Shown: positions 48,059-56,984 of the stretch, piece by piece
Numbering within the stretch: position 1 is the stretch's first letter
Layout of the letters: each line of letters starts with the position of its first letter
Assembly (NCBI RefSeq): GCF_000697965.2
Contig: NZ_CP015880.1
Span: forward strand, 3,491,001 to 3,555,000
Origin: Ensifer adhaerens
GTDB lineage: Bacteria; Pseudomonadota; Alphaproteobacteria; Rhizobiales; Rhizobiaceae
Length of the DNA stretch: 64,000 bases
Reading direction: 5' to 3'
The notes under the pieces: generated by a model
Told to the model about the DNA's origin: nothing
The model's database searches: none
What the model saw: the letters and a program-made list of their open reading frames with translations, nothing else
Position numbers and translations under genes: made by a program

Positions 48059-49291
48059 CTACTCCGCCGCTTCCGAAAGCGGATCCTTGACCGGCACGGC
48101 GAGCGGCTGCGAGCGAACGTTGCGGCGATACCAGACATAGCTCAGGATGCAGACGAGGCCGAAGCATGGAATGATCGTGCCGAGCGCCAGCACCGGAGCG
48201 CCGACCGCAGCGGCGATCGCGCCACCAAGCAGCCCCGAGCCCATCTGTACGAAACCCATCACTGCCGACGCCGTGCCAGCGATGTCCGGAAACGGCGCCA
48301 TCGCCGCCGTCATCATATAGGGCATGACGAAGGCGATGCCGAAGGCATAAATCCCGATCGGCAGCATGACCGAGAGGAAGCTCGGCGGCAGCACGTGCAT
48401 GGTGTAGGCAAGCGCGAGGCTGGCCGCACCGATGAAGACGAGGCCGGCCGGCACCAGCGCCTGCGGCGTGAAACGCCGCATCAGCAGCCGCACCACCACG
48501 GTTCCCGAAAAGAAAAGGCCCGACTGCATCAGCATGCCGACGCCGAACTCGGTCGGTGTCAGCCCCACCGCATTGATCAGTACGAAGGGCAGCATGGTCG
48601 CCCAGGCATAAAGTGCGCCGACCGCTCCGCCGATCACAAGTGTCGAGGAAACGAAGCGGCTGTCGCTCACCAACCGCCGATAGGCCGCAAGGATGGGCTT
48701 CAGGTGGCCCTTGGCCGGATCCGGGGTCGCGGTCTCGGCCATGAAAAACTGCACGGTGAGACAGGCCATGGCGGCAAAGCCGACCATCAGGAAGAAGATC
48801 GACTGCCACCCGAAGAGACCGAGCGCCAGGCCGCCAAGCGTCGGGGACACGGCGGGTCCGAGGGCCAGCATCATGCCGATCATGTTCATGATGCGTGCGG
48901 CCTCAGTCCCGGTGAACTGGTCGCGCACGATCGCACGCGCCACGGTCATCCCGACGGAGGCGCCGATGCCCTGCACCAGGCGGCCGGCCAAAAGCACCGC
49001 GACGGAAGGCGCAAAGGCCGCCATCAGGCTGCCGACGAGGTAGATCGCCATGAAGATCAGCGTCGCGCGGCGGCGACCGATGACATCGGAGAGCGTGCCA
49101 GACACCAACTGGGCAAAGGCGAAGCCGGCGAAATAGAGCGACAGCGTCATCTTGATCGCCGCTTCGCTGGAGGAGAAGGCGCACACCAGTTCAGGCATCG
49201 CCGGCGTATACAGCGCCATGGAAACGGGGCCGAGCGCCACCAGGAAGGCACCGATGATGCTTGTGCGCCGCTCGCTCATGCGACGCGTCAT
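48059..49291 (-). CDS. MFS multidrug efflux transporter, Bcr/CflA family
   Basis: The 410-residue protein has twelve membrane helices. Motif A appears as GTLSDVIGRRRATLIFM after helix 2, and the drug/proton antiporter region includes LVQGIGASVGMTVARAIVRDQF and GPAVSPTLGGL. It probably exports a drug or metabolite by proton exchange. Its ATG overlaps the stop of the upstream marR gene (ATGA), so the pair is co-translated and the regulator most likely controls it. Confidence 0.92.
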   Translation of the reverse strand: MTRRMSERRTSIIGAFLVALGPVSMALYTPAMPELVCAFSSSEAAIKMTLSLYFAGFAFAQLVSGTLSDVIGRRRATLIFMAIYLVGSLMAAFAPSVAVLLAGRLVQGIGASVGMTVARAIVRDQFTGTEAARIMNMIGMMLALGPAVSPTLGGLALGLFGWQSIFFLMVGFAAMACLTVQFFMAETATPDPAKGHLKPILAAYRRLVSDSRFVSSTLVIGGAVGALYAWATMLPFVLINAVGLTPTEFGVGMLMQSGLFFSGTVVVRLLMRRFTPQALVPAGLVFIGAASLALAYTMHVLPPSFLSVMLPIGIYAFGIAFVMPYMMTAAMAPFPDIAGTASAVMGFVQMGSGLLGGAIAAAVGAPVLALGTIIPCFGLVCILSYVWYRRNVRSQPLAVPVKDPLSEAAE

Positions 49292-49794
49292 TGCGCGGCT
49301 CCGACCCGGACTTCGGCCTTCTCCGCTGTCTCCTTACCGGCAAGGCACGGATCGAGCTGACGCAAATTGTCACGCAGGATGCGCAGGTTGGAACAGAGAA
49401 GCGCGCGCGCTTCCGAGTCCAGCCCTTCCGTATAGGCATCCATCATTTCGCGAAGACCGGTCATCAGCTCGTTGAACAACGGACCGGCCTTTTCGGTGAT
49501 GACGACATTCTTGGCGCGGCGATCCGCCGGATCGGGAACGCGGGCGACGAGCCCGTTCGCCTCCAGCCTGTCGAGATAGGCCGACAGCGTCATCGGCTCA
49601 ATGCCCATGCGTGTGGCGATTTCGGCCTGTTTGATGCCCTCGGTGAGCGCCACCTGGATCAGCGTGCGCGCCTCGCCAGGCGTGATGCCCAGATCCATGG
49701 CATTAACCTTGCGGTCGAAGGCCCCGCGCAAGAGGCGCGAGACATCGGTCAGAAGCATTCCAATGGTTTCGGATTCTAGCTTGAAGGGCATCAT
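49288..49794 (-). CDS. MarR-family regulator of the MFS efflux operon
   Basis: The 168-residue protein has N-terminal dimer helices, a winged helix (ITPGEARTLIQVALTEGIKQAEIATRMGIEPMTLSAYLDRLEANGLV) and wing VPDPADRRAKNVVITEKAG. It is first in an operon with the MFS exporter and directly downstream of a palindromic operator, the classic layout of a ligand-relieved autorepressor. Two adjacent ATGs (49794, 49791) are possible starts. Confidence 0.92.
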   Translation of the reverse strand: MMPFKLESETIGMLLTDVSRLLRGAFDRKVNAMDLGITPGEARTLIQVALTEGIKQAEIATRMGIEPMTLSAYLDRLEANGLVARVPDPADRRAKNVVITEKAGPLFNELMTGLREMMDAYTEGLDSEARALLCSNLRILRDNLRQLDPCLAGKETAEKAEVRVGAAQ

Positions 49795-49799
49795 GATCG

Positions 49800-49842
49800 T
49801 TCACAGGTGATATAATAAGTTTTACTTATCATACCCTGTGAA
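49800..49842 (-). promoter_or_regulatory. Palindromic operator upstream of the marR-MFS operon
   Basis: Outer arms TTCACAGG / CCTGTGAA (49800-49807, 49835-49842) surround inner arms ATAAGT-ttt-ACTTAT (49815-49829). The site starts six bases before the marR ATG and contains an AT-rich TATGAT (minus strand) that may be the -10 box, so binding would block transcription. Confidence 0.7.
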
Positions 49843-49869
49843 AACGTTCAACGCGGAAGGCCATCTTTC

Positions 49870-49900
49870 CCTTGCCAGTTTAACGGTAAAACTCGCAAGG
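49870..49900. other. Inverted repeat between marR operator and the ABC-F gene
   Basis: CCTTGC.AGTTT pairs with AAACT.GCAAGG (one mismatch, 7-base loop). It might be a second regulatory site or part of the ABC-F gene's 3' end; no T tract is present. Confidence 0.45.
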
Positions 49901-49950
49901 ATTCAACGTATTACCTTCGCAATCCCGCGCGGGACCGTCTTTGTTGTGTC

Positions 49951-51777
49951 TCAGCCCTCAAGCTCCTCGCGCAGCATTTCGAGCTCCAGCCATTCCTCTT
50001 CCATGCGAGCGAGGTCGGCACGCAGCTTTTCCAGCTCCTGCGCCAGCTTCGCAAAAGCATTTGGATCTTTTGTGAAAAGATTGGGGTCCGCCATCTTTTC
50101 TTCGCGCTTGGCAGCCTCGGCTTCCGCCTTGGCAATCTCTTTCGGCAGGTTTTCGAGCGCGAATTTCTGCTTGTAGGAAAGCTTACCCTTGGCAGCCTTC
50201 GGCGCTTCGGCGACAGGGGCCGCCGCCTCGGCCTTGGCCTTTTCCGCCTTCTCGGCCTTGCGCTTCTCCTCGATCGCGCCCTTGCGCTGCGCCATCATGT
50301 CGGAATAGCCGCCGGCATACTCGATCCAGCGTCCATCCGGCGCCTCCGGATTGGCCGGCGCAATCGTCGAGGTGACGGTGCGGTCGAGGAAGTCGCGATC
50401 GTGGCTGACGAGGATCACCGTTCCGGCAAAACCGGCGACGATCTCCTGCAGGAGGTCGAGCGTCTCGATGTCGAGGTCGTTGGTCGGCTCGTCGAGGATC
50501 AGAAGGTTGGTTGCGCGCGCGAGGATGCGCGCCAGCATCAGCCTTGCGCGCTCGCCGCCCGAAAGCTCGCGGATCGGGGTGCGCGCCTGCTCCGGCTGGA
50601 ACAGGAAGTCCTTCATGTAGCCGGTGACGTGGCGCTGCTCGCCATTGACCAGCAGGTTGTCGCCGCGCCCGTCGGTCAGGTAGTGCGCCAGCGTTTCGTC
50701 GAGATTGAGGTCTTCGCGCTTCTGGTCAAGCGTCGCGATTTCGAGATTGGTGCCGAGCTTGACCGTACCCGTACCCGGTTCGATCTGCCCGGTCAGGATC
50801 TTCAGAAGCGTCGTCTTGCCGGCGCCGTTCGGGCCGACCAGACCGATGCGGTCGCCGCGGTGCACGCGGATCGAGAACGGCGCGACGATGGTACGCTCGC
50901 CATAGGCCTTGGTGACCTTCTCCGCCTCGATCACCAGCTTGCCCGATTCCTTGGCGTCGGCGGCCGTCGCCTGTACCGTTCCCTGCGGCCCCTTGTGGCC
51001 GCGATAGGTCGCCCGCATGGTCTGCAGCTCACCGAGGCGGCGCATGTTGCGCTTACGTCGTGCGGTCACGCCGTAGCGCAGCCAATGTTCCTCGCGCTCG
51101 ATCGCTTTGCCGAGCTTGTGCTGCTCCAGCTCCTCGGCCTCCAGCACCTCGTCGCGCCAGGCCTCGAAATGGGCAAAGCCGCGGTCGAGCCGCCGCGACT
51201 GGCCACGGTCGAGCCAGACGGTCGCGGTCGAGACCTTTTCCAGGAAGCGCCGGTCGTGCGAGATCAGAACGAGCGCCGAACGGCTGCGGATCAGTTCGTC
51301 TTCCAGCCATTCGATCGTCGGCAGGTCGAGATGGTTGGTCGGCTCGTCGAGCAGCAGGATATCCGGCTCCGGCGCCATGACACGGGCAAGCGCCGCGCGA
51401 CGCGCTTCGCCGCCCGAAAGGCGCTTCGGGTCTTCCTCGCCGGTCAACCCCAGGTGCTGCAGCAGATAGGCGACGCGATAGGGATCGTCACTCGGGCCGA
51501 GTCCTGCCTCGGCATAGGCCTGCACGGTGTCGTAGCCGTCGAAATCCGGCGCCTGGTGCAGATAGCGGATGGTCGCGGAGGGATGGCGGAAGATTTCGCC
51601 CGACTGCGCCTCGGCCAGACCCGCGGCAATCTTCATCAGCGTCGACTTGCCCGAGCCGTTGCGGCCGACAAGACAGATGCGGTCGCCCGGTTCGACTTGA
51701 AAATTGGCGCCGGCTAGCAGCGGCGCGCCACCGAAGGTGAGGAAGATGTCGTCGAGTTTCAGAATGGGAGGCGCCAA
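49951..51777 (-). CDS. ABC-F family ATPase, Uup-like
   Basis: The 608-residue soluble protein has two ABC domains: Walker A GRNGSGKST (38-46) with LSGGEARRAALARV and LLLDEPTNHLD, and a second with GPNGAGKTT, LSGGERARLMLARI and LILDEPTNDLD. A linker rich in basic residues lies between, and a Lys/Ala/Glu coiled-coil C-terminus (about 520-608) is typical of Uup. ABC-F proteins act on the ribosome rather than in membranes; Uup also affects DNA processes. It lies three bases after the thiamine kinase gene, so they form an operon. Confidence 0.93.
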   Translation of the reverse strand: MAPPILKLDDIFLTFGGAPLLAGANFQVEPGDRICLVGRNGSGKSTLMKIAAGLAEAQSGEIFRHPSATIRYLHQAPDFDGYDTVQAYAEAGLGPSDDPYRVAYLLQHLGLTGEEDPKRLSGGEARRAALARVMAPEPDILLLDEPTNHLDLPTIEWLEDELIRSRSALVLISHDRRFLEKVSTATVWLDRGQSRRLDRGFAHFEAWRDEVLEAEELEQHKLGKAIEREEHWLRYGVTARRKRNMRRLGELQTMRATYRGHKGPQGTVQATAADAKESGKLVIEAEKVTKAYGERTIVAPFSIRVHRGDRIGLVGPNGAGKTTLLKILTGQIEPGTGTVKLGTNLEIATLDQKREDLNLDETLAHYLTDGRGDNLLVNGEQRHVTGYMKDFLFQPEQARTPIRELSGGERARLMLARILARATNLLILDEPTNDLDIETLDLLQEIVAGFAGTVILVSHDRDFLDRTVTSTIAPANPEAPDGRWIEYAGGYSDMMAQRKGAIEEKRKAEKAEKAKAEAAAPVAEAPKAAKGKLSYKQKFALENLPKEIAKAEAEAAKREEKMADPNLFTKDPNAFAKLAQELEKLRADLARMEEEWLELEMLREELEG

Positions 51778-51780
51778 GGC

Positions 51781-52431
51781 TCAGGCTCCGGAAAGATCAT
51801 AGGGGCGGGCGAGAACAATGGCGCGACCGCTCTGGAGAGTGAAGCGAAGGGGACCCTCCGCAACGTTGGAAACGGTTCGGGACGAGCCGAACGGCAAGGT
51901 GAAATCGTCGAGCGGATAGCGCGCATTGACGATCGAAAGACCGGTAAGCTCGGTCAACCCGAGCACCGAGAAGAGGCAGCCCTTCGGCAAATCAAGGTCG
52001 AGCGAGCCGGCCAGCAGCGGATAGGCCTCTTCCTCGCCCGAGGTCATCAACACGGAAAGGCCACGCTCGGCAAGGGCAACAGCATGCAGCAGGTGCATGA
52101 AGGCGTGATCACTGCGGGTGCCGCCGAGTGCGCCGGCGAAAATCAGGCGGTCGGCTCCACGCGACAGCGCCGCCTCGACCGCGATCTCCCCGTCCGTCGC
52201 GGCCTTCGCCGCCGGATAGGGCTCGCGCGGGACGGAGGCGTAGTCCGCAAGAAGGGCTTCCTCGGTCGAGTCGAAATCACCGACCCAGACATCCGGCACG
52301 ATGCCGAGCAATCGGGCATGGCGCATGCCGCCGTCAGCCGCAATGAAGCGACTTGCGGCCAGCTGGTGAGCCAGCCGGTCGGTCAGCGAAAGGGCGCCGC
52401 CAAGCAGAATGGTGAAGGTCGATCGAGACAT
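51781..52431 (-). CDS. thiN: Thiamine diphosphokinase
   Basis: The 216-residue protein has the TPK catalytic domain: FIAADGGMRHARLLGIVPDVWVGDFDS (metal-binding Asp), AAKAATDGEIAVEAAL and GALGGTRSDHAFMHL, then a C-terminal beta domain with VNARYPLDDFTL and GSSRTVSN. It converts thiamine directly to thiamine diphosphate with ATP. ATG 52431 starts the fold. Its role complements the thiBPQ importer 0.9 kb away on the opposite strand. Confidence 0.94.
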   Translation of the reverse strand: MSRSTFTILLGGALSLTDRLAHQLAASRFIAADGGMRHARLLGIVPDVWVGDFDSTEEALLADYASVPREPYPAAKAATDGEIAVEAALSRGADRLIFAGALGGTRSDHAFMHLLHAVALAERGLSVLMTSGEEEAYPLLAGSLDLDLPKGCLFSVLGLTELTGLSIVNARYPLDDFTLPFGSSRTVSNVAEGPLRFTLQSGRAIVLARPYDLSGA

Positions 52432-52515
52432 GGCAAAGCCCATAGCGCAAAGGACCGCCGAAGGAAAACGAAGAAAACCGTCGAACGAGCGGTTCTCGAT
52501 ATTTTGGTCAGACCA

Positions 52516-53001
52516 TCAATGCCCCTCGGGCACCGGATCGGGGAAAAGCATGCCGGCATAAATGCCGGGGGTCGAATCCGGAATTTCGACGGCGCCGGCC
52601 ACCCGCTCGTAGAACTTCGCCGGCCCGACGCCGCCGATAATCGCGTAGCCATAGCCGGCCTCGCGCATCGCCGTGAGGCTTGCAAGCAGAAGCGCCTCAC
52701 CGATCCCCTGCCCGCGCATGCTTTCGTCGACGCCGGTCGGACCGAAGAAGCCGAGTGCCGTTACGTCGTGGCAGGAAAAGCCGACGATCTTTCCGTCATG
52801 GACAGCGACGTGCATGCGCGTAGGGGTGGAGGAAAAGGCGGCTTCCGCCTCGCCCGCCCATCCGGCACCGAAAGTCCTTTCGATCCAGGAAACAACCAGG
52901 CGGCGCTCCGGCGCCATGGCGCGGCGAATGCTGATGCCAAGGCCAAGCTTCGACTGAGGTTCAGCCGGCAGGGCATAAAGTCGAACAAGCATATCGGGCA
53001 T
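52516..53001 (-). CDS. GNAT family acetyltransferase
   Basis: The 161-residue protein has a GNAT fold with IRRAMAPERRLVVSWIERTFG, VAVHDGKIVGFSCHD, FGPTGVDESMRGQGIGEALL (acetyl-CoA loop) and a C-terminal KFYERVAGAVEIP. The substrate is unknown. GAGGAGGAAATGTC precedes the ATG at 53001. It is divergent from the thiamine importer but otherwise unlinked in function. Confidence 0.85.
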   Translation of the reverse strand: MPDMLVRLYALPAEPQSKLGLGISIRRAMAPERRLVVSWIERTFGAGWAGEAEAAFSSTPTRMHVAVHDGKIVGFSCHDVTALGFFGPTGVDESMRGQGIGEALLLASLTAMREAGYGYAIIGGVGPAKFYERVAGAVEIPDSTPGIYAGMLFPDPVPEGH

Positions 53002-53144
53002 GACATTTCCTCCTCGCTGCCGTTGTGTAGCGCAGTTGGCGGCATACGCAAACACGAGCCATTGTGCTGGCCAAGCGTCCCCTTGCTTCGCCGTAAACAT
53101 CGCTTGCCATGGGACCGAGGCAGCGGTAAATCTCTTGCCGCTCT

Positions 53145-53241
53145 AACGGGGTGCCTCCCGACCGCATTGCGGCCGGAGGCTGAGAGGCGTCAAAACGCCA
53201 ACCCGCGGAACCTGATCCGGCTCATACCGGCGGAGGGATTA
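53145..53241 (+). promoter_or_regulatory. TPP riboswitch (THI element)
   Basis: The core parts appear in order: GGGGTGC (53148-53154), the variable stem, GGCTGAGA (53178-53185), paired aGGCGTcaaaACGCC stem, CAACCC, GAACCTGATC (53209-53218) and CCGGcgGAGGGA near 53228. These are the conserved pyrimidine- and pyrophosphate-binding helices. It lies 66 bases before thiB. No terminator hairpin is seen before the ribosome site, so translational control is more likely. Confidence 0.95.
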
Positions 53242-53306
53242 GACGCGATCGGATCGATACGCCCTTTTCCCATGCAACAACGAACTTTGGGAGAGAGGTC
53301 CTCGCC

Positions 53307-54335
53307 ATGTCCAATTCATCGCAACTTAAATTCTTTAGCCGGCTAGCCCTTGCGACGGCCGCGAGCCTTGTTTTCTCCGGCGCCGCGACCGCCGCCGACA
53401 AGACGCTGACGGTGTACACCTATGAGAGCTTCATCACCGAATGGGGCCCGGGCGCCAAGGTCGCAGAAGCCTTCGAGAAGACCTGCGAATGCAAGGTCAA
53501 CTATGTCGGCGTGGCCGACGGCGTCGAGTTGCTCACCCGCCTGAAGCTCGAAGGCGAGGCTTCCAAGGCCGACATCGTGCTTGGCCTCGACACCAACCTC
53601 GTTGCGGAAGCCAAAGCAACGGGCTTCTTCGTGCCGCACGGCGTCGAGGCAACCGGCGTCACCGTTCCCGGCAACTTCTCGGACGACACGTTCCTGCCCT
53701 ATGACTACGGCCACTTCGCCGTCGTCTACGACACCGAGACGCTGAAGACGCCGCCGAAGAGCCTGAAGGAGCTGGTGGAAGGCGATCCGTCGCAGAAGAT
53801 CGTCATCGAGGATCCGCGTACGTCGACGCCGGGCCTCGGCCTCCTGCTCTGGGTCAAGGCCGTCTATGGCGATGAGGCGGGTGCCGCCTGGACGAAGCTG
53901 AAGGACCGCGTTCTGACCGTCACCCCCGGCTGGTCGGAAGCCTATGGCCTCTTCACCAAGGGCGAGGCGCCGATGGTGCTGTCCTACACCACGTCGCCGG
54001 CCTACCACATGGTCGCGGAAAACACCGAGCGCTACCAGGCCGCTGCCTTCTCCGAAGGGCACTACATCCAGATCGAAGTCGCCGGCATGACCAAGAACGC
54101 CAAGGAGCCGGAACTGGCAAAGCAGTTCCTCGCCTTCATGACCGGTCCGGACTTCCAGTCGATCATCCCGACGACGAACTGGATGATGCCGGTCGCAGCG
54201 ACCAAGGAGCCGCTGCCGGACGCCTTCAATAAGCTGGTCAAGCCGGAAAACACCTTCCTCCTGCCCTCGGAGGAAGTCGCCAAGAACCGCAAGGCCTGGA
54301 TCGACGAATGGCTTGCCGCCATGAGCAAGAACTGA
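53307..54335 (+). CDS. thiB: Thiamine ABC transporter substrate-binding protein
   Basis: The 342-residue protein has a signal peptide (about 1-30, ending GAATAAD), then [16 protein letters not shown], the ThiB N-terminus, [31 protein letters not shown] and [15 protein letters not shown]. It binds thiamine and its phosphates in the periplasm. GGGAGAGAGG precedes the ATG. It is first in thiBPQ under the TPP riboswitch. Confidence 0.97.
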   Translation: MSNSSQLKFFSRLALATAASLVFSGAATAADKTLTVYTYESFITEWGPGAKVAEAFEKTCECKVNYVGVADGVELLTRLKLEGEASKADIVLGLDTNLVAEAKATGFFVPHGVEATGVTVPGNFSDDTFLPYDYGHFAVVYDTETLKTPPKSLKELVEGDPSQKIVIEDPRTSTPGLGLLLWVKAVYGDEAGAAWTKLKDRVLTVTPGWSEAYGLFTKGEAPMVLSYTTSPAYHMVAENTERYQAAAFSEGHYIQIEVAGMTKNAKEPELAKQFLAFMTGPDFQSIIPTTNWMMPVAATKEPLPDAFNKLVKPENTFLLPSEEVAKNRKAWIDEWLAAMSKN

Positions 54336-54342
54336 GGCCGGA

Positions 54343-55968
54343 TTGTTCGCACTGCGCGAAAATCGCATGACAGTGGTCGCCGGGGCAGCCTGCCTCGGCG
54401 TCTTCGTCCTTTTCGTCGGTCTTGCGATCGTCGCCTTGCTGAGCCTGACGGGCGGCGCAAGCGACGATGCGCTGTTTGACGCCTACATCTGGCGCGTCAC
54501 CCGCTTCACGCTGCTGCAGGCGACCCTCTCGACGTTGCTGTCGGTGCTCTTTGCCATCCCCGTCGCCCGGGCGCTGGCGCGACGGCCGCAGTTCCCCGGC
54601 CGCATCTGGCTGCTGCGCTTGATGGCGCTGCCACTCGGACTGCCGGTTCTGGTTGGCGCACTCGGGCTGATCGAGATCTGGGGGCGGCAGGGTTTCCTCA
54701 ATTCCGGCCTGCGCTGGCTCGGCCTCGCGCAGCCCGTCAGCATTTACGGCCTGTTCGGCATCCTGCTTGCCCACGTCTTCTTCAACATGCCGCTTGCGGC
54801 GCGCCTGTTCCTGGCCGGGCTCGAACGCATCCCCGCCGAATACTGGCGCAGCGCCGCCAATCTCGGCATGCCGTCACGGGCACTCTTTCGCTTCATCGAA
54901 TGGCCCGTCCTGCGCGGCCTCCTGCCGGGTGCCGCCGGCCTCGTCTTCATGCTCTGCGCCACCAGCTTCACCCTCGTGCTGACGCTCGGCGGCGGGCCTG
55001 CGGCCAGCACAATCGAAGTGGCGATCTACCAGGCGCTGCGTTTCGATTTCGATCCGCCGCGCGCGATCGCGCTGTCAGCCCTGCAGATCGCCATGACCGG
55101 CCTGCTGCTGCTCCTGCTTCGTCATCTGGCGACCGAGCCGGAAGAGGGCATGACCGGTGGCCGCACCGTGCGCCGTTTCGATGGCGCGTCAAGGATCGCG
55201 CGCCTGAGTGATGGCACCTGGATCACGCTTGCCTTTCTGTTTCTCGGCGCGCCGCTGGTCGCGGTTCTCATCTCCGGACTCGAAGCCGATCTGCTGAAGC
55301 TCGCCCGCGATCCGGCGGTGCACCGGGCGCTGCTGACGAGTGCGGCAATCGCGCTCGCCTCGGCACTCGCCTCCGTCACCATGGCAGCCGTGATGATCCG
55401 GGCGGCGGCAACCGCCACCGCGCCGCGTCACGCGACGTCGCTCTCCCACGGCTTTGCCGGTGCCATCGGTGCCAGCACCTCGCTGATCCTCTTGGTGCCG
55501 CCGGTGGTGCTGGGCGCCGGATGGTTCCTGCTTTTGCGTCCCTTCGGTGACGTCGCGCGCTTTGCACCCGCCATCGTCGTTGCGATCAACGCGCTGATGG
55601 CGCTGCCCTTCGTCCACCGCACCCTCGCGCCGGCAATGGCGACCCATGCGGCACGGTCCGAACGGCTGACGGCAAGCCTTGGCATTCGTGGTTTTGATCG
55701 TCTGCGATGGATCGACTTTCCGGCGCTGCGCAAGCCGCTATTGATGGCCCTTTCCTTCGCCATGGCGCTGTCGCTTGGCGACCTCGGCGCCGTCGCCCTC
55801 TTCGGCAGCCAAGACATGGTGACGCTGCCGTGGCTGCTCTATAGCCGTATGGGGAGCTACCGCACCGCCGACGCCGCCGGTCTCGCCCTTTTCCTCGGGC
55901 TTCTCTGCCTGATATTCACCATCCTCGGCACGGCCAATGACAGCCGGCCGGAAGGACGCAAAGCATGA
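54343..55968 (+). CDS. thiP: Thiamine ABC transporter permease ThiP
   Basis: The 541-residue protein is a fused double permease with about twelve helices and two EAA-type loops ([30 protein letters not shown] and [21 protein letters not shown]). It forms the thiamine channel. The start is TTG 54343, eight bases after the thiB stop; the alternative ATG 54367 would shorten the first cytoplasmic segment. The stop overlaps thiQ (ATGA). Confidence 0.96.
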   Translation: MFALRENRMTVVAGAACLGVFVLFVGLAIVALLSLTGGASDDALFDAYIWRVTRFTLLQATLSTLLSVLFAIPVARALARRPQFPGRIWLLRLMALPLGLPVLVGALGLIEIWGRQGFLNSGLRWLGLAQPVSIYGLFGILLAHVFFNMPLAARLFLAGLERIPAEYWRSAANLGMPSRALFRFIEWPVLRGLLPGAAGLVFMLCATSFTLVLTLGGGPAASTIEVAIYQALRFDFDPPRAIALSALQIAMTGLLLLLLRHLATEPEEGMTGGRTVRRFDGASRIARLSDGTWITLAFLFLGAPLVAVLISGLEADLLKLARDPAVHRALLTSAAIALASALASVTMAAVMIRAAATATAPRHATSLSHGFAGAIGASTSLILLVPPVVLGAGWFLLLRPFGDVARFAPAIVVAINALMALPFVHRTLAPAMATHAARSERLTASLGIRGFDRLRWIDFPALRKPLLMALSFAMALSLGDLGAVALFGSQDMVTLPWLLYSRMGSYRTADAAGLALFLGLLCLIFTILGTANDSRPEGRKA

Positions 55969-56684
55969 TCGATCCCGTTCCCGCGATAGAGTTGCGCGAT
56001 GTCGAGGTCCGTTTCGAAACGGCCAAGCTCACCTTCGATTGCACCATCGCCAAGGGGGGCATCGTCGCCGTCGCCGGTGCCTCGGGTTCCGGCAAATCGA
56101 CGCTGCTCCACCTCATTGCCGGGTTCGAGGATCCCGATCGCGGCGAGGTGCGCATTCTCGGCGAGAACGTTGCCGATCGGGCGCCGTCGGAACGGCCGGT
56201 CTCGATGATCTTCCAGGACAACAACCTCTTCGCCCATCTCGACGTCGCGACCAACATCGGCCTCGGCATCGACCCGGCGCTTCGGTTGAGCGCAACCGAC
56301 CGCGAGAAGATTGAAGACGCGCTTCGCCGCGTCGGGCTCGAAGGCTTCGGGAAAAGGCTGCCGCCGACGCTTTCAGGCGGCGAGCGCCAGCGCGTCGCCC
56401 TCGCCCGCGCGCTTGTGCGAAAGCGCCCCCTGCTACTGCTCGACGAGCCCTTCGCAGCGCTTGATCCCGGCATGCGCGCCAGCATGCGCTCGCTCCTGCG
56501 GCAACTGCACGCGGAGGAAGGCAACACGATCCTGGTGATCACGCACCATCCCGAAGACGTGAAGGCCCTGGCCGACGGCGTGCTTTTTCTCGACCAGGGG
56601 CGTATCATCGCAAACGACAGCCTCGACCGCTTCCTGGCGCGGCGGGACAATGCGGCGATCGACCGCTTTCTCGGCAATACTTGA
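55965..56684 (+). CDS. thiQ: Thiamine ABC transporter ATPase ThiQ
   Basis: The 239-residue ATPase has Walker [10 protein letters not shown] (38-46), Q-loop [20 protein letters not shown] (the NNLF form typical of ThiQ), signature [15 protein letters not shown] and [12 protein letters not shown]. It drives the ThiBPQ importer. It overlaps thiP by four bases, indicating tight coupling. Confidence 0.97.
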   Translation: MIDPVPAIELRDVEVRFETAKLTFDCTIAKGGIVAVAGASGSGKSTLLHLIAGFEDPDRGEVRILGENVADRAPSERPVSMIFQDNNLFAHLDVATNIGLGIDPALRLSATDREKIEDALRRVGLEGFGKRLPPTLSGGERQRVALARALVRKRPLLLLDEPFAALDPGMRASMRSLLRQLHAEEGNTILVITHHPEDVKALADGVLFLDQGRIIANDSLDRFLARRDNAAIDRFLGNT

Positions 56685-56984
56685 AGGACGGATCGGATTC
56701 TCCACGCCCTTGGCCGATTGCCACAATTTGACCGCGGCGCCATGCGACGCGCGAAATATCCGGCAAGGCGCGAATATTCCCGCATCCGTTGCCGTGATAC
56801 CACGGGGCAACTATTTCTACCGAGACAAACTAGGCAGGTGGCGCTGAAATCAGATACAGCAAGACCAGGACTGAGAGGTCGCGGCAGAGCAACGCTGCCG
56901 GGCTGAAAAAGTAGGACTTTCAACGCTGTCGTTCCACTTGTCCGCAGGATGCGGGCGGAGCGATGGATGGGAACGGGCTGAGGC
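56685..56984. other. Gap between thiQ and the M48 protease gene
   Basis: These 300 bases contain a possible -35 TTGACC near 56727 and a small hairpin CGGCAG / CTGCCG (56882-56900). I see no gene or T-tract terminator. Confidence 0.35.
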
